IMG/VR virus record: IMGVR_UViG_3300020457_000093
Coordinates: 1 to 24,451 of that record
Length of the DNA: 24,451 bases
Reading direction: 5' to 3' (one strand)
DNA from: a virus
Positions within the stretch are counted from its first letter, which is position 1, and every line of letters begins with the position of its first letter. A model generated the notes under the pieces. The model worked only from the letters and a program-made list of their open reading frames with translations. It was not told where the DNA came from and ran no database searches. This document shows positions 1 to 9,911 of the stretch, piece after piece. Position numbers and translations under genes: made by a program.

Positions 1-3000
1 CCCTATTAACACGACGCATTCCTCGACCACCCCATACCCAAGCATTAGGTGAACGACCTACGTCTTCTCTTAACCAATGATTATTTCTAACAGTTCTACT
101 TGATATTGTACGAGTAGCAGTCCATTGATCTCTCCATGCACCCCACTGAACAGGAGCAAAACCATTTTGGTCAACTCTCAATTCAGAAGAAACTGCTCTG
201 AAATCACCTTCAATTTGAGTAACTTGTACTGGAAGTCTTCTTGTATCTAACCAGTCATCAGATGCTGGAGTTAAATCAATACGTCCAATGTAAGTAAATA
301 CGTTGAATGGGTTGATATTTTCAACTCTTGAAGCATATGGTTGGTCAATAATCTTCTTCTCTGTATAAGGAAGAGTTAATGCAGGACCAGTTTGTGTATA
401 ATTGGTAGATAATGATGCATTAATTTCAACACCTATGTTAGTAGTGTAGTGAGATGCACGGCAATAACCTTCTGTAAAGTCTAATGCAGCAGCAAAGTCC
501 TCATTAGAAACATCAGATTTACCATGATCTGAGAAATCATCAACGATAAATCCATTTTTCAAACGATCTTTACCATCAGCATCTATAATTTTAGTATTAT
601 AGGTATCTGTTTCAAGTAAATTTAATGAAGTATAGTACTCAACCTGATCTAATCTACGTTCTAAACCACCGATATCACGCATAGTAAAGCGTTTGTTATC
701 AGATCTTACAATAGCAACGTCATCTTCAGGGTTGAAACCATATGGTTTATGGTTAATGGTTGCTAAAAGCATACCATCTTTAAGATCATCAGGTTCTTGT
801 GGTGCCTCAGCAGATTTTCCTTTAATAATTTGGAACTCACCGTCAGGTGTAATAAATGCTTTGTCAGTTCTAGGTAAATACCAATCAAAATCACAACGGA
901 AATCGGTATTTAACTTAGGAATATCGAATAAAGTAGCATTAGGTGATCCAGATACATTGAATACTCTTGAATTAAAGTCAAAAGTAGACGCATTTACATA
1001 TGCTGGAGATGCTACAGTACCTGTTCCACTGTATAGATTCTTAACTCCTGGTCTGAAGTCTAAGAAATCTGCTAGGAATAGGTAAGTATAGAATGGAATA
1101 TCTGAGTAACTAGTATTCAGATAAGATTGACCACCGAAATAATCACCAGTTGCAGAGTGTGTATAGTAATCAACAACTATTTTTAATTTTCTAATTGGTG
1201 TTGCAACACCTTTCTTACGAACAATCTTAGAAATATCATATAAGAATCCAGTTTGATTGACTTCTAGGTAATAGTTGTCAGTAATAACTTTAGATCCTAC
1301 TACAACAGATCCTGAACTATCATTAATAATTGCAGAAATTGCAGTATTATTACTATCAAAACCATCAATCGTTTCACCAGCAACGAATGTTCCGTCTAAG
1401 TAAACGAGTGTTAGTTTTAAATTACCAGAGGCAAAGTCAACAACCTTTGCTCTTGCTTTAGATGTCTTACCAGTTACAATACTTCCTGTTGCAAAGAACA
1501 CTGGTTCTACAAGTGTTACTGAAGGTAGAATTGGATCATTATCATCTAATGATTCATAGACTGCATGTAATCTATAGCAGTCAGCAAGTCCTAGAGAAAC
1601 ATCTCTATCTTCAATTCTATTACCGTAAAGATTAGAGTAAACTAAATTATAATTTTGCTTATCAAGATCTTGAATAGTCTTATCTACTTTAAGAACAAAC
1701 ATCTGGTTTCCAGACTTAGTTTTTCTAGTAGTAACGTTCTTAGAGATAGTACCAGTTACCTTAACGGATGTAATATCTGTTAGATTATCAACCTGTAAAG
1801 TAGTTCTATCACTAGATGTGAATGTTGTATAACTAAGAGCACCAGAGTTAGTAGTATTCAAAGGTAATTCAGAACCTACTGCTGGAGGTGAACCACTACC
1901 ACTAACTGCCATTACAGTCATAGTGTAGTTCTCATTTGTAATTGCTTGGAACTGTTCGTTCTCTGGGAGAGTAATTGATATAGAACTAGAAGCAACAGTC
2001 TGAGAATCAAATGTTCTCCTTACAACCATTGACTCATCAGAAATACTCTTAACATACTTCTTAGGCATTGGGCTGAATAGATCAGCATTCTGTGCATCAT
2101 TTAATCTTGCACGATACCTTAATAAACTTGTGTAAGTACCTGCAGAAGGTGCTGCACCGCCACCTGGAGGAGTAACTTTAACTGTCTGTCCTGTTGAAGC
2201 AGTATAATCAAAAATGGATCCAATACCTGTAGTAGGTAGAGAATTAGGGTTTACATAATCAACATCAACATATTGAGTATTGTTAAAGTAAATTCTATCA
2301 CCTGGTCTTAAATCTAATGCAAAGTTTGATTGTAAACCAGTAATTTTCTCTGCACTACCTGTAGCATCATATGTAAATGTACTACCTTGTACTCCTAAAG
2401 CATCTTCTAATATAATGTCAGCAGTAAATTCTGTTGCATTAGTTGACTCATCCTTAGAAACAAGTTGACGTGTATCGGAGAATGAATATGTGTGTATAGT
2501 AGTTACAGTATCTTTATCTAATCCATCAACAGTAATCATTTCACCTGCAACAAAATTACCCTCAACTTGGTAAAGATCAATATGATCTGCAGCTGAGAAT
2601 GCCTCTGTTACATAACCTCTTGCACCTGAAGTCTTACCAACTACTAATGAACCTGCAGCGATTGTCTGAGCAGTATTCATATCCAAGATGGTGAACATCT
2701 GAACATCAAATAATACTGTCTTATAGACATCATCTGCATCACCAAACGTAGAGTTAGGATCATTAGCATGTTCACAAGTAAGTATCCTAGCAAGTCCGAT
2801 AATATTACCAGCACCTGATCCAGGAGAACTACTAAATGCGTCTCTTAATTCTGTCTTTTGATATGCATTACTAAGTGTAGATCCAGTAGCATTAGGAAAA
2901 CCGTAGATATTTTCGATATTTACTGAGTTTCCAACCTCAAATGGAATGATAGTATTCTGTAATGAATTGGTATCACGTGGTTTATCAAGATCAACATATG

Positions 3001-4111
3001 TTGGAGATAAAGTTTTAGTTCTATAACCTCTTACATAAGCAGTACCAGGACCAAACTCAACTGCATACATGCTCTCTGCAGTAGTATTACCATCAGCAGT
3101 AGTAGCACCAGCACCATATACACCATTATTGAACCCATCATCTAGGTTCTCTCTTAAGTTAATATCAAAATCTCTTACAACATAATCACCTGACTCTTCA
3201 TATGTTCTAGTAGCAAGTGATCTTTCTAATTCATTAAATGCACTACGATCAACTAACTGTTCTACTTTAGATTCATTGATACGTAATAGTTCGATGAAAT
3301 CTTTATCAGCATCATCTGTTAAAAGTTTCTTGACCAGCTTTGTGGTGATTCTAAATCTATGAGCACCAGGAGCAGCATAGTTAGATGTTCCAGCAGCATT
3401 ATCGTTGAGTGTGAGGTCATCTTCAGGAGTGATGATGGATTCCTGTATGTCGAGACCAATACGATATGATGGGTTGCTTCCATATTGATCGAGTAAGATA
3501 TATTGATATGCTACATCAACAAAGAATCCTCTAATGAAGTAGACACCTTCTTGCACATAAGCAACAGATCCAATCTGTAATGCACCTGTTGGTAGTAACT
3601 GAGCAAATGGTGAACCAATTTCAATCAGAGTAGTTCCAAATGTTATTTCTGTATCAGTAATTAACTGTTCGTTATTAGAGAAAGTGGATTGTGTATTTCC
3701 TGTACCACCAGACTCAATATACTTAACATATAATGTGATATAACCTTTATCTGATTCAGTATCAGATATACTATAAAGTACTTTTGCTTTAACTCCTGAA
3801 GTCAAACCTGTAATAATTTTACCTGTTAGCTGACTACGATATAATTCAACGTCAGCACCCAAGAAAGACTCCTGAAGCATAATTGCTTGAACTTCCAAGT
3901 CATAACCAACTTGACCTGGTATAACCATTGCACCATCTTTAAATAGGTGCGAACCGACATTCTCTACCTGATTCTGCAGAACACTCTGCATAGTAGTAAG
4001 TTCCCTTGCCTGAATTGGAAAGCCAGGACGGAACAGCACTCGATAAAAGTTTTTCGTTTTATCAAAGTCGTCGTAATACGGTGTTACGTTTAAATTAGTA
4101 TTTTGTGCCAT
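1..4111 (-). CDS. DUF4815-type virion structural protein, 3' end beyond the window (at least 1370 aa)
   Basis: I read this frame from the ATG at 4111 down to base 2 without meeting a stop, so the gene leaves the window on the left. The N-terminus (residues about 8-50) carries the PYYDDFD, NFYRVLFRPGFPIQARELT and 'LQNQVENVGSHLFKDG' pattern of DUF4815 structural proteins in marine T4-like phages. Around residues 175-235 are the equally typical 'GVYFIRGFFV', 'PSYRIGL' and 'SNYAAPGAHRF' blocks. Near the left edge come 'LPRTDKAF', 'FTMRDIGGLERRL', 'NPFNVFTYIGRIDLTP' and a Trp-rich QWGAWRDQW motif, seen in many phage tail structural proteins. Two 'FVAGExI' modules occur in the middle. The start lies 4 bp after the gp8 stop and has no clear Shine-Dalgarno, so translation may be coupled to gp8. 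The exact place in the particle is not known; a baseplate or tail-periphery role is inferred from context. Confidence 0.85.
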   Translation of the reverse strand, partial: MAQNTNLNVTPYYDDFDKTKNFYRVLFRPGFPIQARELTTMQSVLQNQVENVGSHLFKDGAMVIPGQVGYDLEVQAIMLQESFLGADVELYRSQLTGKIITGLTSGVKAKVLYSISDTESDKGYITLYVKYIESGGTGNTQSTFSNNEQLITDTEITFGTTLIEIGSPFAQLLPTGALQIGSVAYVQEGVYFIRGFFVDVAYQYILLDQYGSNPSYRIGLDIQESIITPEDDLTLNDNAAGTSNYAAPGAHRFRITTKLVKKLLTDDADKDFIELLRINESKVEQLVDRSAFNELERSLATRTYEESGDYVVRDFDINLRENLDDGFNNGVYGAGATTADGNTTAESMYAVEFGPGTAYVRGYRTKTLSPTYVDLDKPRDTNSLQNTIIPFEVGNSVNIENIYGFPNATGSTLSNAYQKTELRDAFSSSPGSGAGNIIGLARILTCEHANDPNSTFGDADDVYKTVLFDVQMFTILDMNTAQTIAAGSLVVGKTSGARGYVTEAFSAADHIDLYQVEGNFVAGEMITVDGLDKDTVTTIHTYSFSDTRQLVSKDESTNATEFTADIILEDALGVQGSTFTYDATGSAEKITGLQSNFALDLRPGDRIYFNNTQYVDVDYVNPNSLPTTGIGSIFDYTASTGQTVKVTPPGGGAAPSAGTYTSLLRYRARLNDAQNADLFSPMPKKYVKSISDESMVVRRTFDSQTVASSSISITLPENEQFQAITNENYTMTVMAVSGSGSPPAVGSELPLNTTNSGALSYTTFTSSDRTTLQVDNLTDITSVKVTGTISKNVTTRKTKSGNQMFVLKVDKTIQDLDKQNYNLVYSNLYGNRIEDRDVSLGLADCYRLHAVYESLDDNDPILPSVTLVEPVFFATGSIVTGKTSKARAKVVDFASGNLKLTLVYLDGTFVAGETIDGFDSNNTAISAIINDSSGSVVVGSKVITDNYYLEVNQTGFLYDISKIVRKKGVATPIRKLKIVVDYYTHSATGDYFGGQSYLNTSYSDIPFYTYLFLADFLDFRPGVKNLYSGTGTVASPAYVNASTFDFNSRVFNVSGSPNATLFDIPKLNTDFRCDFDWYLPRTDKAFITPDGEFQIIKGKSAEAPQEPDDLKDGMLLATINHKPYGFNPEDDVAIVRSDNKRFTMRDIGGLERRLDQVEYYTSLNLLETDTYNTKIIDADGKDRLKNGFIVDDFSDHGKSDVSNEDFAAALDFTEGYCRASHYTTNIGVEINASLSTNYTQTGPALTLPYTEKKIIDQPYASRVENINPFNVFTYIGRIDLTPASDDWLDTRRLPVQVTQIEGDFRAVSSELRVDQNGFAPVQWGAWRDQWTATRTISSRTVRNNHWLREDVGRSPNAWVWGGRGMRRVNR

Positions 4112-4115
4112 TCGA

Positions 4116-5648
4116 TTAGAACTCGATTACGATTTTAATATCTTCTACCTGGTCGTTTGCACGACTAATGGATCTCCTATTATCTATGTAAACAACGTCA
4201 CCGCTATTTGATTCGATCTCAGGTTTCGCATAACCATTATTAAATTTCATACCTAAGTCATACTCAGTGTTGTTAATTGTCCTTGCAGATGAGTTAGGAA
4301 CTGCGGGGAAGTTAACATCAGGTGCACCAGCAGCACCAGAGGTTGCACCACTAACAACGTTAGATCCGTCAAACTCATTTTGTGTACCAGTAACTTCTGG
4401 GAAGATACCGTCAACTGCGTTCTGATAATATTTCAGAACTTTAGTTGTTGCATTCCAAGAAATAACCCTACCACGAGCAGTAACGTTAGTACCACCTACA
4501 ACTCTTGTTTGAGTAATAATTTCATCAGGAACATAATTACCTTGGAAAGTTGGTGAGAATATCACCGCCTTTGTTGCTGAAACTGTCAAATCAGATATCA
4601 GTTCAGCAGTACCAAACTTAAGTGGGTTTGTAATCAAACCAATACGACGATAGTCGTTATCAACTGGGAAATCTCCCGCACCTTCATCATATGATAACTT
4701 AGCGTTGATCATGGTTCTAAAAGCACCAAGTTCAACTACCGAGTCCTTCCCATGACCACCTGGAGGAGGAATGATAACATCCACCTGACCAGAAGTACCA
4801 GTACCAATACCTGTAATATTATCCACAGAAATCTTACCGAAAGTATACCCAGTACCACCAGAAGTAACAGTAGCAGAGATAATTTTACCTCCATCAACCA
4901 CAATACTGACACGACCACCAGTGCCGTCACCGTTAATAGCAACATTATCATAAGTTCCGTTATTATATCCTGAACCTGCAGCGTTAATAACTACAGTATC
5001 AACCTCACCAGCAACTGCGTTCGTTTGAACTGCTGCGTTGGTAAACACAGGCATATAGTCGTTAGAGAAGAATTTAAGAACAGAAGCAACAGGAATAGTG
5101 TACATATACTTCCATCTATAACCATCACCAGTAGTAATGATTGAAGTTGAAGTACCTGTAGGTTCAACGGTAGAAGGTTTACCGTTAGGATCACTAGGTG
5201 ATGTACCGTTATAGATGCACTTATAAACTTGATACTGAGAGTTTACAACGTAAAAATCAGAATCATATAGTTTAGTTGCACCAGAAGCAGCAGTCTTACT
5301 TGGAGAATAATCATGACGATACATGTCATAAGTAAATCCTAAACCACCAGTAGTTTGTTCTGGGGATACCCAGTCAATCCTACGTACAACCTGTACGGTG
5401 TCAGAAGCGAGTACACGCTTCAAAGATACCATGTCATCATAAGACCCTGAAAATTCAGAGAATGAATCTACCGCTTGAGGCGGTGCGTTTTCATTATCCC
5501 AACTTTGCGGTCTTCCAATGAATAGATATAGACGATCTCTTGTTGCACCAGCAGCTGTATCGCTTTGGGTTGCATCTGGACCTTCTAAAGCTTTAATGAA
5601 TTTCTTCGCAGAAAAAATTCTAAATTGATCAGTTAATAGAGCTGCCAT
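4116..5648 (-). CDS. 8: gp8-like baseplate wedge protein
   Basis: Likely homologue of T4 gp8, a dimeric baseplate wedge subunit assembling with gp6, gp7, gp10, gp11 and gp53. The N-terminus has 'RDRLYLFIGRPQSW' (compare FITFGRSEPW in T4), then 'VVRRIDW' (T4 VIPRRDW), 'VYKCIYN' (T4 VYRCLD) and 'TTGDGYRWKYMYTIP' (T4 GDGYVWEYLFEIP). The C-terminus has 'RRIGLITNPLK' (T4 RQISIITNPLE) and ends 'GDVVYIDNRRSISRANDQ...EF', matching the T4 ending GEMIYMENRPPIIMAMDQ. At 510 aa it is much longer than T4 gp8 (334 aa). The excess is mainly two inserts, residues about 212-296 (two GxGY beta repeats) and about 345-470. A TAG stop two codons upstream of the ATG makes this the only ATG start near the conserved N-terminus. 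The gene begins 34 bp after the 1407-aa gene, behind a late-promoter-like octamer. Confidence 0.9.
   Translation of the reverse strand: MAALLTDQFRIFSAKKFIKALEGPDATQSDTAAGATRDRLYLFIGRPQSWDNENAPPQAVDSFSEFSGSYDDMVSLKRVLASDTVQVVRRIDWVSPEQTTGGLGFTYDMYRHDYSPSKTAASGATKLYDSDFYVVNSQYQVYKCIYNGTSPSDPNGKPSTVEPTGTSTSIITTGDGYRWKYMYTIPVASVLKFFSNDYMPVFTNAAVQTNAVAGEVDTVVINAAGSGYNNGTYDNVAINGDGTGGRVSIVVDGGKIISATVTSGGTGYTFGKISVDNITGIGTGTSGQVDVIIPPPGGHGKDSVVELGAFRTMINAKLSYDEGAGDFPVDNDYRRIGLITNPLKFGTAELISDLTVSATKAVIFSPTFQGNYVPDEIITQTRVVGGTNVTARGRVISWNATTKVLKYYQNAVDGIFPEVTGTQNEFDGSNVVSGATSGAAGAPDVNFPAVPNSSARTINNTEYDLGMKFNNGYAKPEIESNSGDVVYIDNRRSISRANDQVEDIKIVIEF
4761..5015 (-). repeat. GxGY beta-repeat insert in gp8
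   Basis: Residues about 212-296 of the gp8-like protein hold two copies of a 'V..V.V...GxGY....' unit (AAGSGYNNG and SGGTGYTFG), separated by Gly/Val-rich strands. T4 gp8 has nothing comparable here. The same unit recurs in the 1407-aa protein and at the C-terminus of the giant ORF. Confidence 0.65.
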
Positions 5649-5663
5649 TTCCTAAGACTATTG

Positions 5664-5670
5664 TCCTCCT
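5664..5670 (-). promoter_or_regulatory. strong but distant Shine-Dalgarno upstream of gp8
   Basis: The minus strand reads AGGAGGA here, a near-perfect anti-16S match, but 15 nt separate it from the gp8 ATG at 5648. A second AGGA at 5653-5650 is only 1 nt from the ATG. Neither has normal spacing and no alternative in-frame start is available, because TAG lies two codons upstream. Confidence 0.45.
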
Positions 5671-5673
5671 GTT

Positions 5674-5681
5674 TATTTATG
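5674..5681 (-). promoter_or_regulatory. candidate T4-type late promoter before gp8
   Basis: The minus strand reads CATAAATA, 7 of 8 bases of the T4 late promoter TATAAATA; T4-like cyanophages are reported to relax the first base. It sits in the 34-bp gap, just after the TAG stop of the 1407-aa gene and 25 nt before the gp8 ATG. With T4 spacing (octamer at about -13 to -6) transcription would start near 5668, giving a leader of about 20 nt. Confidence 0.45.
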
Positions 5682-5682
5682 C

Positions 5683-8600
5683 CTATTTCGAGCGAACAGT
5701 TGCTGAGTAATCAATTCTCTTGATTCTATAAGACGCACCACCGTTCCCATTAATCTTTTCTCCACCTAAAACTGCCTGTGCAGCAGCATTAGCACCAGTT
5801 GTATCACCAGAAGCATTTGTGAAGGTTACTGTTGGATGAATCGCATAAGTTCCATCTACAGTTTGTGGAATACCATATCCACCATTAGTTACAGTTAATG
5901 ATGCAACTTGGTCTCCTGCAGCAGTTAGTACCGCAGTTGCAGTTGCTTGTATATCACCTGTGTTTTCAATAGCAACAACAGGTGGTAGTGAATAGTTAGT
6001 ACCTGGATTTTGAATAACAAAATCTACAATACTATTCTTCTCTGAGAATTCATAAAGATATCCAGCAATACCAACGTTTATATTATTAGTATTGTAAGGA
6101 ATAATATCCTTAACTATTAACAATCCATCTGAAGGTGCCCATGAAACAACAGTTCCTTGTACACCAGAGATTGCACCTGTTACAACTTCATTAACAGAGA
6201 AGTTTGCACCATTATTATCTTTTACTAAATCAACATATATGTTAATTAGTGCTGTATGTTCTACACCCTCTGAGAGTCCACCTGCAGCACTTATAGTTGC
6301 ATACTTGAATGGAATACTACCATCTTTGATATTATCTCCAACTTGGAATAGAGTTGTATTAGTACCACCCTGAGTTTCCTCAATACCATAAAGAGAACTG
6401 AAAATACCACCATCAAGTGATATTTGATTCAAGAACGTAGTATTAGTATTTACCAAATCAGGAATACCATCACCTGCAGCAGTTGGTAAAATATCTTCAA
6501 ATTTCTTATCTTGTAAAGTTCCTATAGGAACTGTCAATGTAGCAATACTATCACCAGTAGAATCAAGAACTGTATGTGGTAATACACCAGCAGCAGAAGC
6601 ATCTGCAACACCAGCATCAAACTGAACAATCGCATCTTCAGTAGATGGAATACCACCATCAATAAATGCTAATTCATCAACTTCAAATGTAACTAGAAGT
6701 TCTCTAGTTGTAGGATCCCAGTCATATACTTTAGCAACCTTGTTATTAGCATTTTCAACTTTTCTAATAACTCTATCACCAACATCAAACTGATAAGTTG
6801 AATTTCCATTACTGTCATTCTGACCAGCATCAAGAATAACCCTTTGGTCATAATTGAAGTTAACACCTCTAGTTAAACCAGTAAACTTACCTGCAGTCTT
6901 AGAAGTATATGTAATAGTCTCTTTATTCAGAATAAGAGTACCAGATCCTGGATAAGCATCTGTAGAGTTTACAAATATATTACTATCATTTGCAGTAACG
7001 TTCTTAACTAAACCTGTTAAGAATATAGCAGTAGAATTATATGCCTGTCTTGCTCTAGTCTTACGTTTTAATTGAACTAACTTCGTAAAGATAATATTTG
7101 GTGCAGAAGTATATCCAGTACCAGGTTCAGTAATATTAATACCAGTAACAGCACCTTGACTAATAGTTGCTTCTGCTCTAGCACCAATACCACCGCCACC
7201 AGTGATTAAAACATATGGTGCTTCTTGATAGAACTCACCTTGATCTACAACATTAATACTTGTAACTTTACCTAGTTTATCAATTTGAGCAGCACCCTCA
7301 GCACCTTGTCCACCACCACCTTCAAAGATAAGTGTTGGAGGACTAGCATATTCTCTACCAGCATTTAATAGTGATAAACCAGTAACAGTTTGTACAACAG
7401 GACTACCAGTCGCACCTGTACCTTGACCACCTAATATTCTTGCAGCAGCAGGTCCGAAATAATTATCACCCTTTTGGGTCATCTTAATATAAGATATTTG
7501 ACCAGGATTATCAGTACTTAATACAATATTTCCTTCAGCACCTTCAGGGAAATTAGTTGATAATGCTGGAAGTGTATCACCTTCAAAATAAGGAACTCCA
7601 TAATATTTTGGTCCAATAGCATAAGGATATGTAGGATCACCTGAACCATCCTCAGTCATATAATAACAGTAAGTTCCATTTGGATATTCAGGAGTTACTG
7701 CAAATCTACCATTATAAGCATCAAGAGTACCAGTAGAAGTATCCCAAATATAATCTTGTGTTAAATCTCCGAGGATATAACCTTCCTGAACTGTTCTTAC
7801 ACCAGCACTAGCAGTATTATAAGCAAAGACATAAAGTAAACTAGGAGCATCTACAGGAACTGCAAATGTAATAGATCTTGCAGTAGCAGCATTAAATCCA
7901 GCAATATATGCTGCATAGGTTACATTTGCACCATCTAATTGGTAAGTAGTACCACTGTTTCCACCTGCTGCACCAGCCCAAACAAAGTCAGTATTACCAA
8001 CTAATGCTGCGTGCCATCCATCCTCAGTTGATGATATTAATAATTGATTATTAACATTAGTTGCATCATTCTGATTAAAGACATACGTCTTACCTCTCTT
8101 AAGATTTAAGAATGCAGGAGAACCACCATCAAAAGTAAACTTGTTATTCGCTATAGCAACTGTATAAGTTACTGTACTTGCAGTAACAACTTCAGGTCTA
8201 GTACCTGGAAGTTCAGCAGTAGTTCTTAATCTAAATCCAGAGGTCTCTCTTGCTACAGTACCACTAGCATTATATCCCCAAGGACCGTAAATTGGATATC
8301 CATCATAGGACATACCCAATATCTTAGAGTGTCCATCTACATGTCTTGAAAGATCAATCGTATTTGGATCATTTGAATCTGATTGATAATATCCAGTATG
8401 ATAATAATTATTAGGACGTGCAGAAGTATCTGGAGTGGTATTCAGTATCATATAACCTTCATCACCTGTATATCCAGACATATAACGATGATGTGCACAA
8501 TGATAATAAATCTTGTTTGTTTCATCTCCATTCATTATGAATAGAGGTTGGAAATTATTCTCGTAATCTGCTGATGGTGCTTGAGTTACACCTGTACTAT

Positions 8601-9906
8601 TATAGTATAAAGTACCTGCTGGACTTGCAGTCGTATTTAAAGGACCATCTGGAGTCGTACTAAAGTGCATTGGATGCCCTTGAGCATGAGTACCAGTAAT
8701 ACCATTACTTGCATCAGATTGATCCCAGATAATTAAATAATTTGCTTGTACCTGAATATTCTCAGGAGACATATAATAGGTTCCTGGAACAAATGGTCCA
8801 AATTCATCTGCTTCATCTCCAAAATCAATATAGAAAATACCATTAGGGAATGTAATTGGTGCACCGTTAACTCTAAATTGGAATCCGTTAGATCCTAAAC
8901 ATAGATCAGTATCAGTAAAGGCATCTCCAGATACATTACGAAGATATATTCTACTTACAGCATTTTGATTATCTCTAACAATCTTAGCAATTTCACCTCT
9001 AGCAGTACCACCTACCTCATCAACATATCTACCAACTTCAAATTGTCCTATAGATTCATCTGGAAGAGTAACGTTAAGTAATACATTATCAAATTCTGAT
9101 TTAATCTTCCAAGTAAAAGGTCTTAATTTACCCCACTCAAATACACCATTAACATTATCAAACTCTTTAATAACATTACTGTTTTGATAATACCATTGAT
9201 TACCTTCGAGAATAGCATTATAAGTTAATGACCCTGCGGTCATAACATTGTGATGTTTTACCGTATCAATAGAAAAGTTTGTTGGTGCACCACCTACAGT
9301 TCCCCATTCAGGAGTATGAAGCAGACCACCGTTTGCTAATATACCTAATACTTTATTATTTTGTTCTTCTCTAGTGCCTGGGTTAGGTACATCCTTACCA
9401 CCCCTATAAATGAATTCCTGATTGAAATTTCTGTCTACAATATCACCTGAACCTCCAGGTTGCCTTTCAGTCAACATGATCTGAGATGGCTTAGGAGAGT
9501 TATCAGATACTATGGTTAACCTATCTGTAGATTTAGGAGGAGTACCTGTTGTACCGAATGTTGCAGTTGTAGGACTGTTAGGATGATTTTGAAATATCCT
9601 TCTAATATCAAATGAATTTACGACATTAGGAGTTTCTTGTTCTGGTACAATTTGTAATCTTAGAGGATCATATCCTTTTCCTCTATTAAGAACACGAACG
9701 TGTATAATTCTACCAGAATCATCATCAATAATAGCTGCAAGAAGTGCTTCCTCATCTGGTGTACCACAACCAGTAACAGTCAAACGTGGGGGATCGGATG
9801 ATGTATATCCAGATCCTCCACTTATAACTCTGACTGCACGAACACCGAAAAATTCATCAAAAATCGGTTCAATGTCGGCACCAGTACCAGGGACAACTCT
9901 TGTCAT
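5683..9906 (-). CDS. 1407-aa virion structural protein with cupredoxin-like and YHYH domains
   Basis: Large beta-rich protein in a late structural operon. Order of modules: GxGY beta repeats at residues about 22-46 and 67-86; a cupredoxin-like domain about 375-495 with possible copper ligands H411, C470, H473 and M476; a YHYH domain about 500-772, recognised by '[20 protein letters not shown]' and by '[15 protein letters not shown]' with [10 protein letters not shown]; a second, ligand-less cupredoxin-like domain (about 577-710) inside it; three further GxGY-type repeats about 838-940; more beta modules, including '[13 protein letters not shown]' near 1236; and two more repeats about 1293-1366. 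There is no signal peptide or membrane segment, as expected for a virion part. The ATG lies 5 bp after the stop of the 408-aa gene without a good Shine-Dalgarno, so coupling is likely. Domain calls are by eye. A copper-binding or enzymatic role is inference; the domains may be purely structural or host-binding. Confidence 0.8.
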   Translation of the reverse strand: MTRVVPGTGADIEPIFDEFFGVRAVRVISGGSGYTSSDPPRLTVTGCGTPDEEALLAAIIDDDSGRIIHVRVLNRGKGYDPLRLQIVPEQETPNVVNSFDIRRIFQNHPNSPTTATFGTTGTPPKSTDRLTIVSDNSPKPSQIMLTERQPGGSGDIVDRNFNQEFIYRGGKDVPNPGTREEQNNKVLGILANGGLLHTPEWGTVGGAPTNFSIDTVKHHNVMTAGSLTYNAILEGNQWYYQNSNVIKEFDNVNGVFEWGKLRPFTWKIKSEFDNVLLNVTLPDESIGQFEVGRYVDEVGGTARGEIAKIVRDNQNAVSRIYLRNVSGDAFTDTDLCLGSNGFQFRVNGAPITFPNGIFYIDFGDEADEFGPFVPGTYYMSPENIQVQANYLIIWDQSDASNGITGTHAQGHPMHFSTTPDGPLNTTASPAGTLYYNSTGVTQAPSADYENNFQPLFIMNGDETNKIYYHCAHHRYMSGYTGDEGYMILNTTPDTSARPNNYYHTGYYQSDSNDPNTIDLSRHVDGHSKILGMSYDGYPIYGPWGYNASGTVARETSGFRLRTTAELPGTRPEVVTASTVTYTVAIANNKFTFDGGSPAFLNLKRGKTYVFNQNDATNVNNQLLISSTEDGWHAALVGNTDFVWAGAAGGNSGTTYQLDGANVTYAAYIAGFNAATARSITFAVPVDAPSLLYVFAYNTASAGVRTVQEGYILGDLTQDYIWDTSTGTLDAYNGRFAVTPEYPNGTYCYYMTEDGSGDPTYPYAIGPKYYGVPYFEGDTLPALSTNFPEGAEGNIVLSTDNPGQISYIKMTQKGDNYFGPAAARILGGQGTGATGSPVVQTVTGLSLLNAGREYASPPTLIFEGGGGQGAEGAAQIDKLGKVTSINVVDQGEFYQEAPYVLITGGGGIGARAEATISQGAVTGINITEPGTGYTSAPNIIFTKLVQLKRKTRARQAYNSTAIFLTGLVKNVTANDSNIFVNSTDAYPGSGTLILNKETITYTSKTAGKFTGLTRGVNFNYDQRVILDAGQNDSNGNSTYQFDVGDRVIRKVENANNKVAKVYDWDPTTRELLVTFEVDELAFIDGGIPSTEDAIVQFDAGVADASAAGVLPHTVLDSTGDSIATLTVPIGTLQDKKFEDILPTAAGDGIPDLVNTNTTFLNQISLDGGIFSSLYGIEETQGGTNTTLFQVGDNIKDGSIPFKYATISAAGGLSEGVEHTALINIYVDLVKDNNGANFSVNEVVTGAISGVQGTVVSWAPSDGLLIVKDIIPYNTNNINVGIAGYLYEFSEKNSIVDFVIQNPGTNYSLPPVVAIENTGDIQATATAVLTAAGDQVASLTVTNGGYGIPQTVDGTYAIHPTVTFTNASGDTTGANAAAQAVLGGEKINGNGGASYRIKRIDYSATVRSK
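5809..6030 (-). repeat. C-terminal GxGY-type beta repeats of the 1407-aa protein
   Basis: Residues about 1293-1366 contain '[20 protein letters not shown]' and, after a short Ala-rich link, '[15 protein letters not shown]' followed by HPTVTFTN. This is the same strand-turn unit as at the protein's N-terminus and centre. Confidence 0.6.
7087..7395 (-). repeat. central GxGY-type beta-repeat triplet of the 1407-aa protein
   Basis: Residues about 838-940 hold three consecutive units: '[20 protein letters not shown]', '[20 protein letters not shown]' and '[17 protein letters not shown]'. They are about 37 residues apart and are linked by Gly-rich 'GGGGxGAxAxA' stretches. Such units are common in marine phage structural proteins and probably stack as beta ribbons. 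Confidence 0.7.
7591..8409 (-). other. YHYH domain, split by an inserted domain
   Basis: The N-terminal part (residues about 500-572) has '[20 protein letters not shown]' followed by '[12 protein letters not shown]'. The C-terminal part (about 711-772) has '[20 protein letters not shown]' and [10 protein letters not shown]. In ordinary YHYH proteins these blocks are close together; here about 135 residues lie between them. The function of YHYH domains is not settled. Confidence 0.75.
7777..8178 (-). other. degenerate cupredoxin-like domain inserted in the YHYH domain
   Basis: Residues about 577-710. '[15 protein letters not shown]' resembles the first strands of phage cupredoxin-like domains, and '[20 protein letters not shown]' aligns by eye with 'IPMDAPTTLYYQCTLHAAMQ' of the 408-aa protein. 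The copper ligands are replaced: His to N620, Cys to A695, His to T698, Met to A701. The fold is probably kept without metal. Confidence 0.6.
8422..8784 (-). other. cupredoxin-like domain with intact type-1 copper motif (1407-aa protein)
   Basis: Residues about 375-495. '[12 protein letters not shown]' supplies a first His (H411), and '[15 protein letters not shown]' supplies C470-x2-H473-x2-M476, the ligand order and loop spacing of amicyanin. The H411 to C470 gap of 59 residues is longer than in amicyanin and is filled by a Ser/Thr/Asn-rich loop. H472 and H414 are further possible ligands. Copper binding is inferred from the motif only. Confidence 0.6.
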
Positions 9907-9911
9907 TTATA

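Noticed and set aside
7591-8409. Calling the YHYH region a copper enzyme
   Set aside because: The domain's biochemical role is unsettled and no catalytic residues can be named from sequence, so only the domain call is kept.
9904-9911. TATAAATG on the minus strand as a late promoter for the 1407-aa gene
   Set aside because: The octamer overlaps the ATG itself, so a transcript from it would lack the start codon; it is probably chance in AT-rich DNA.
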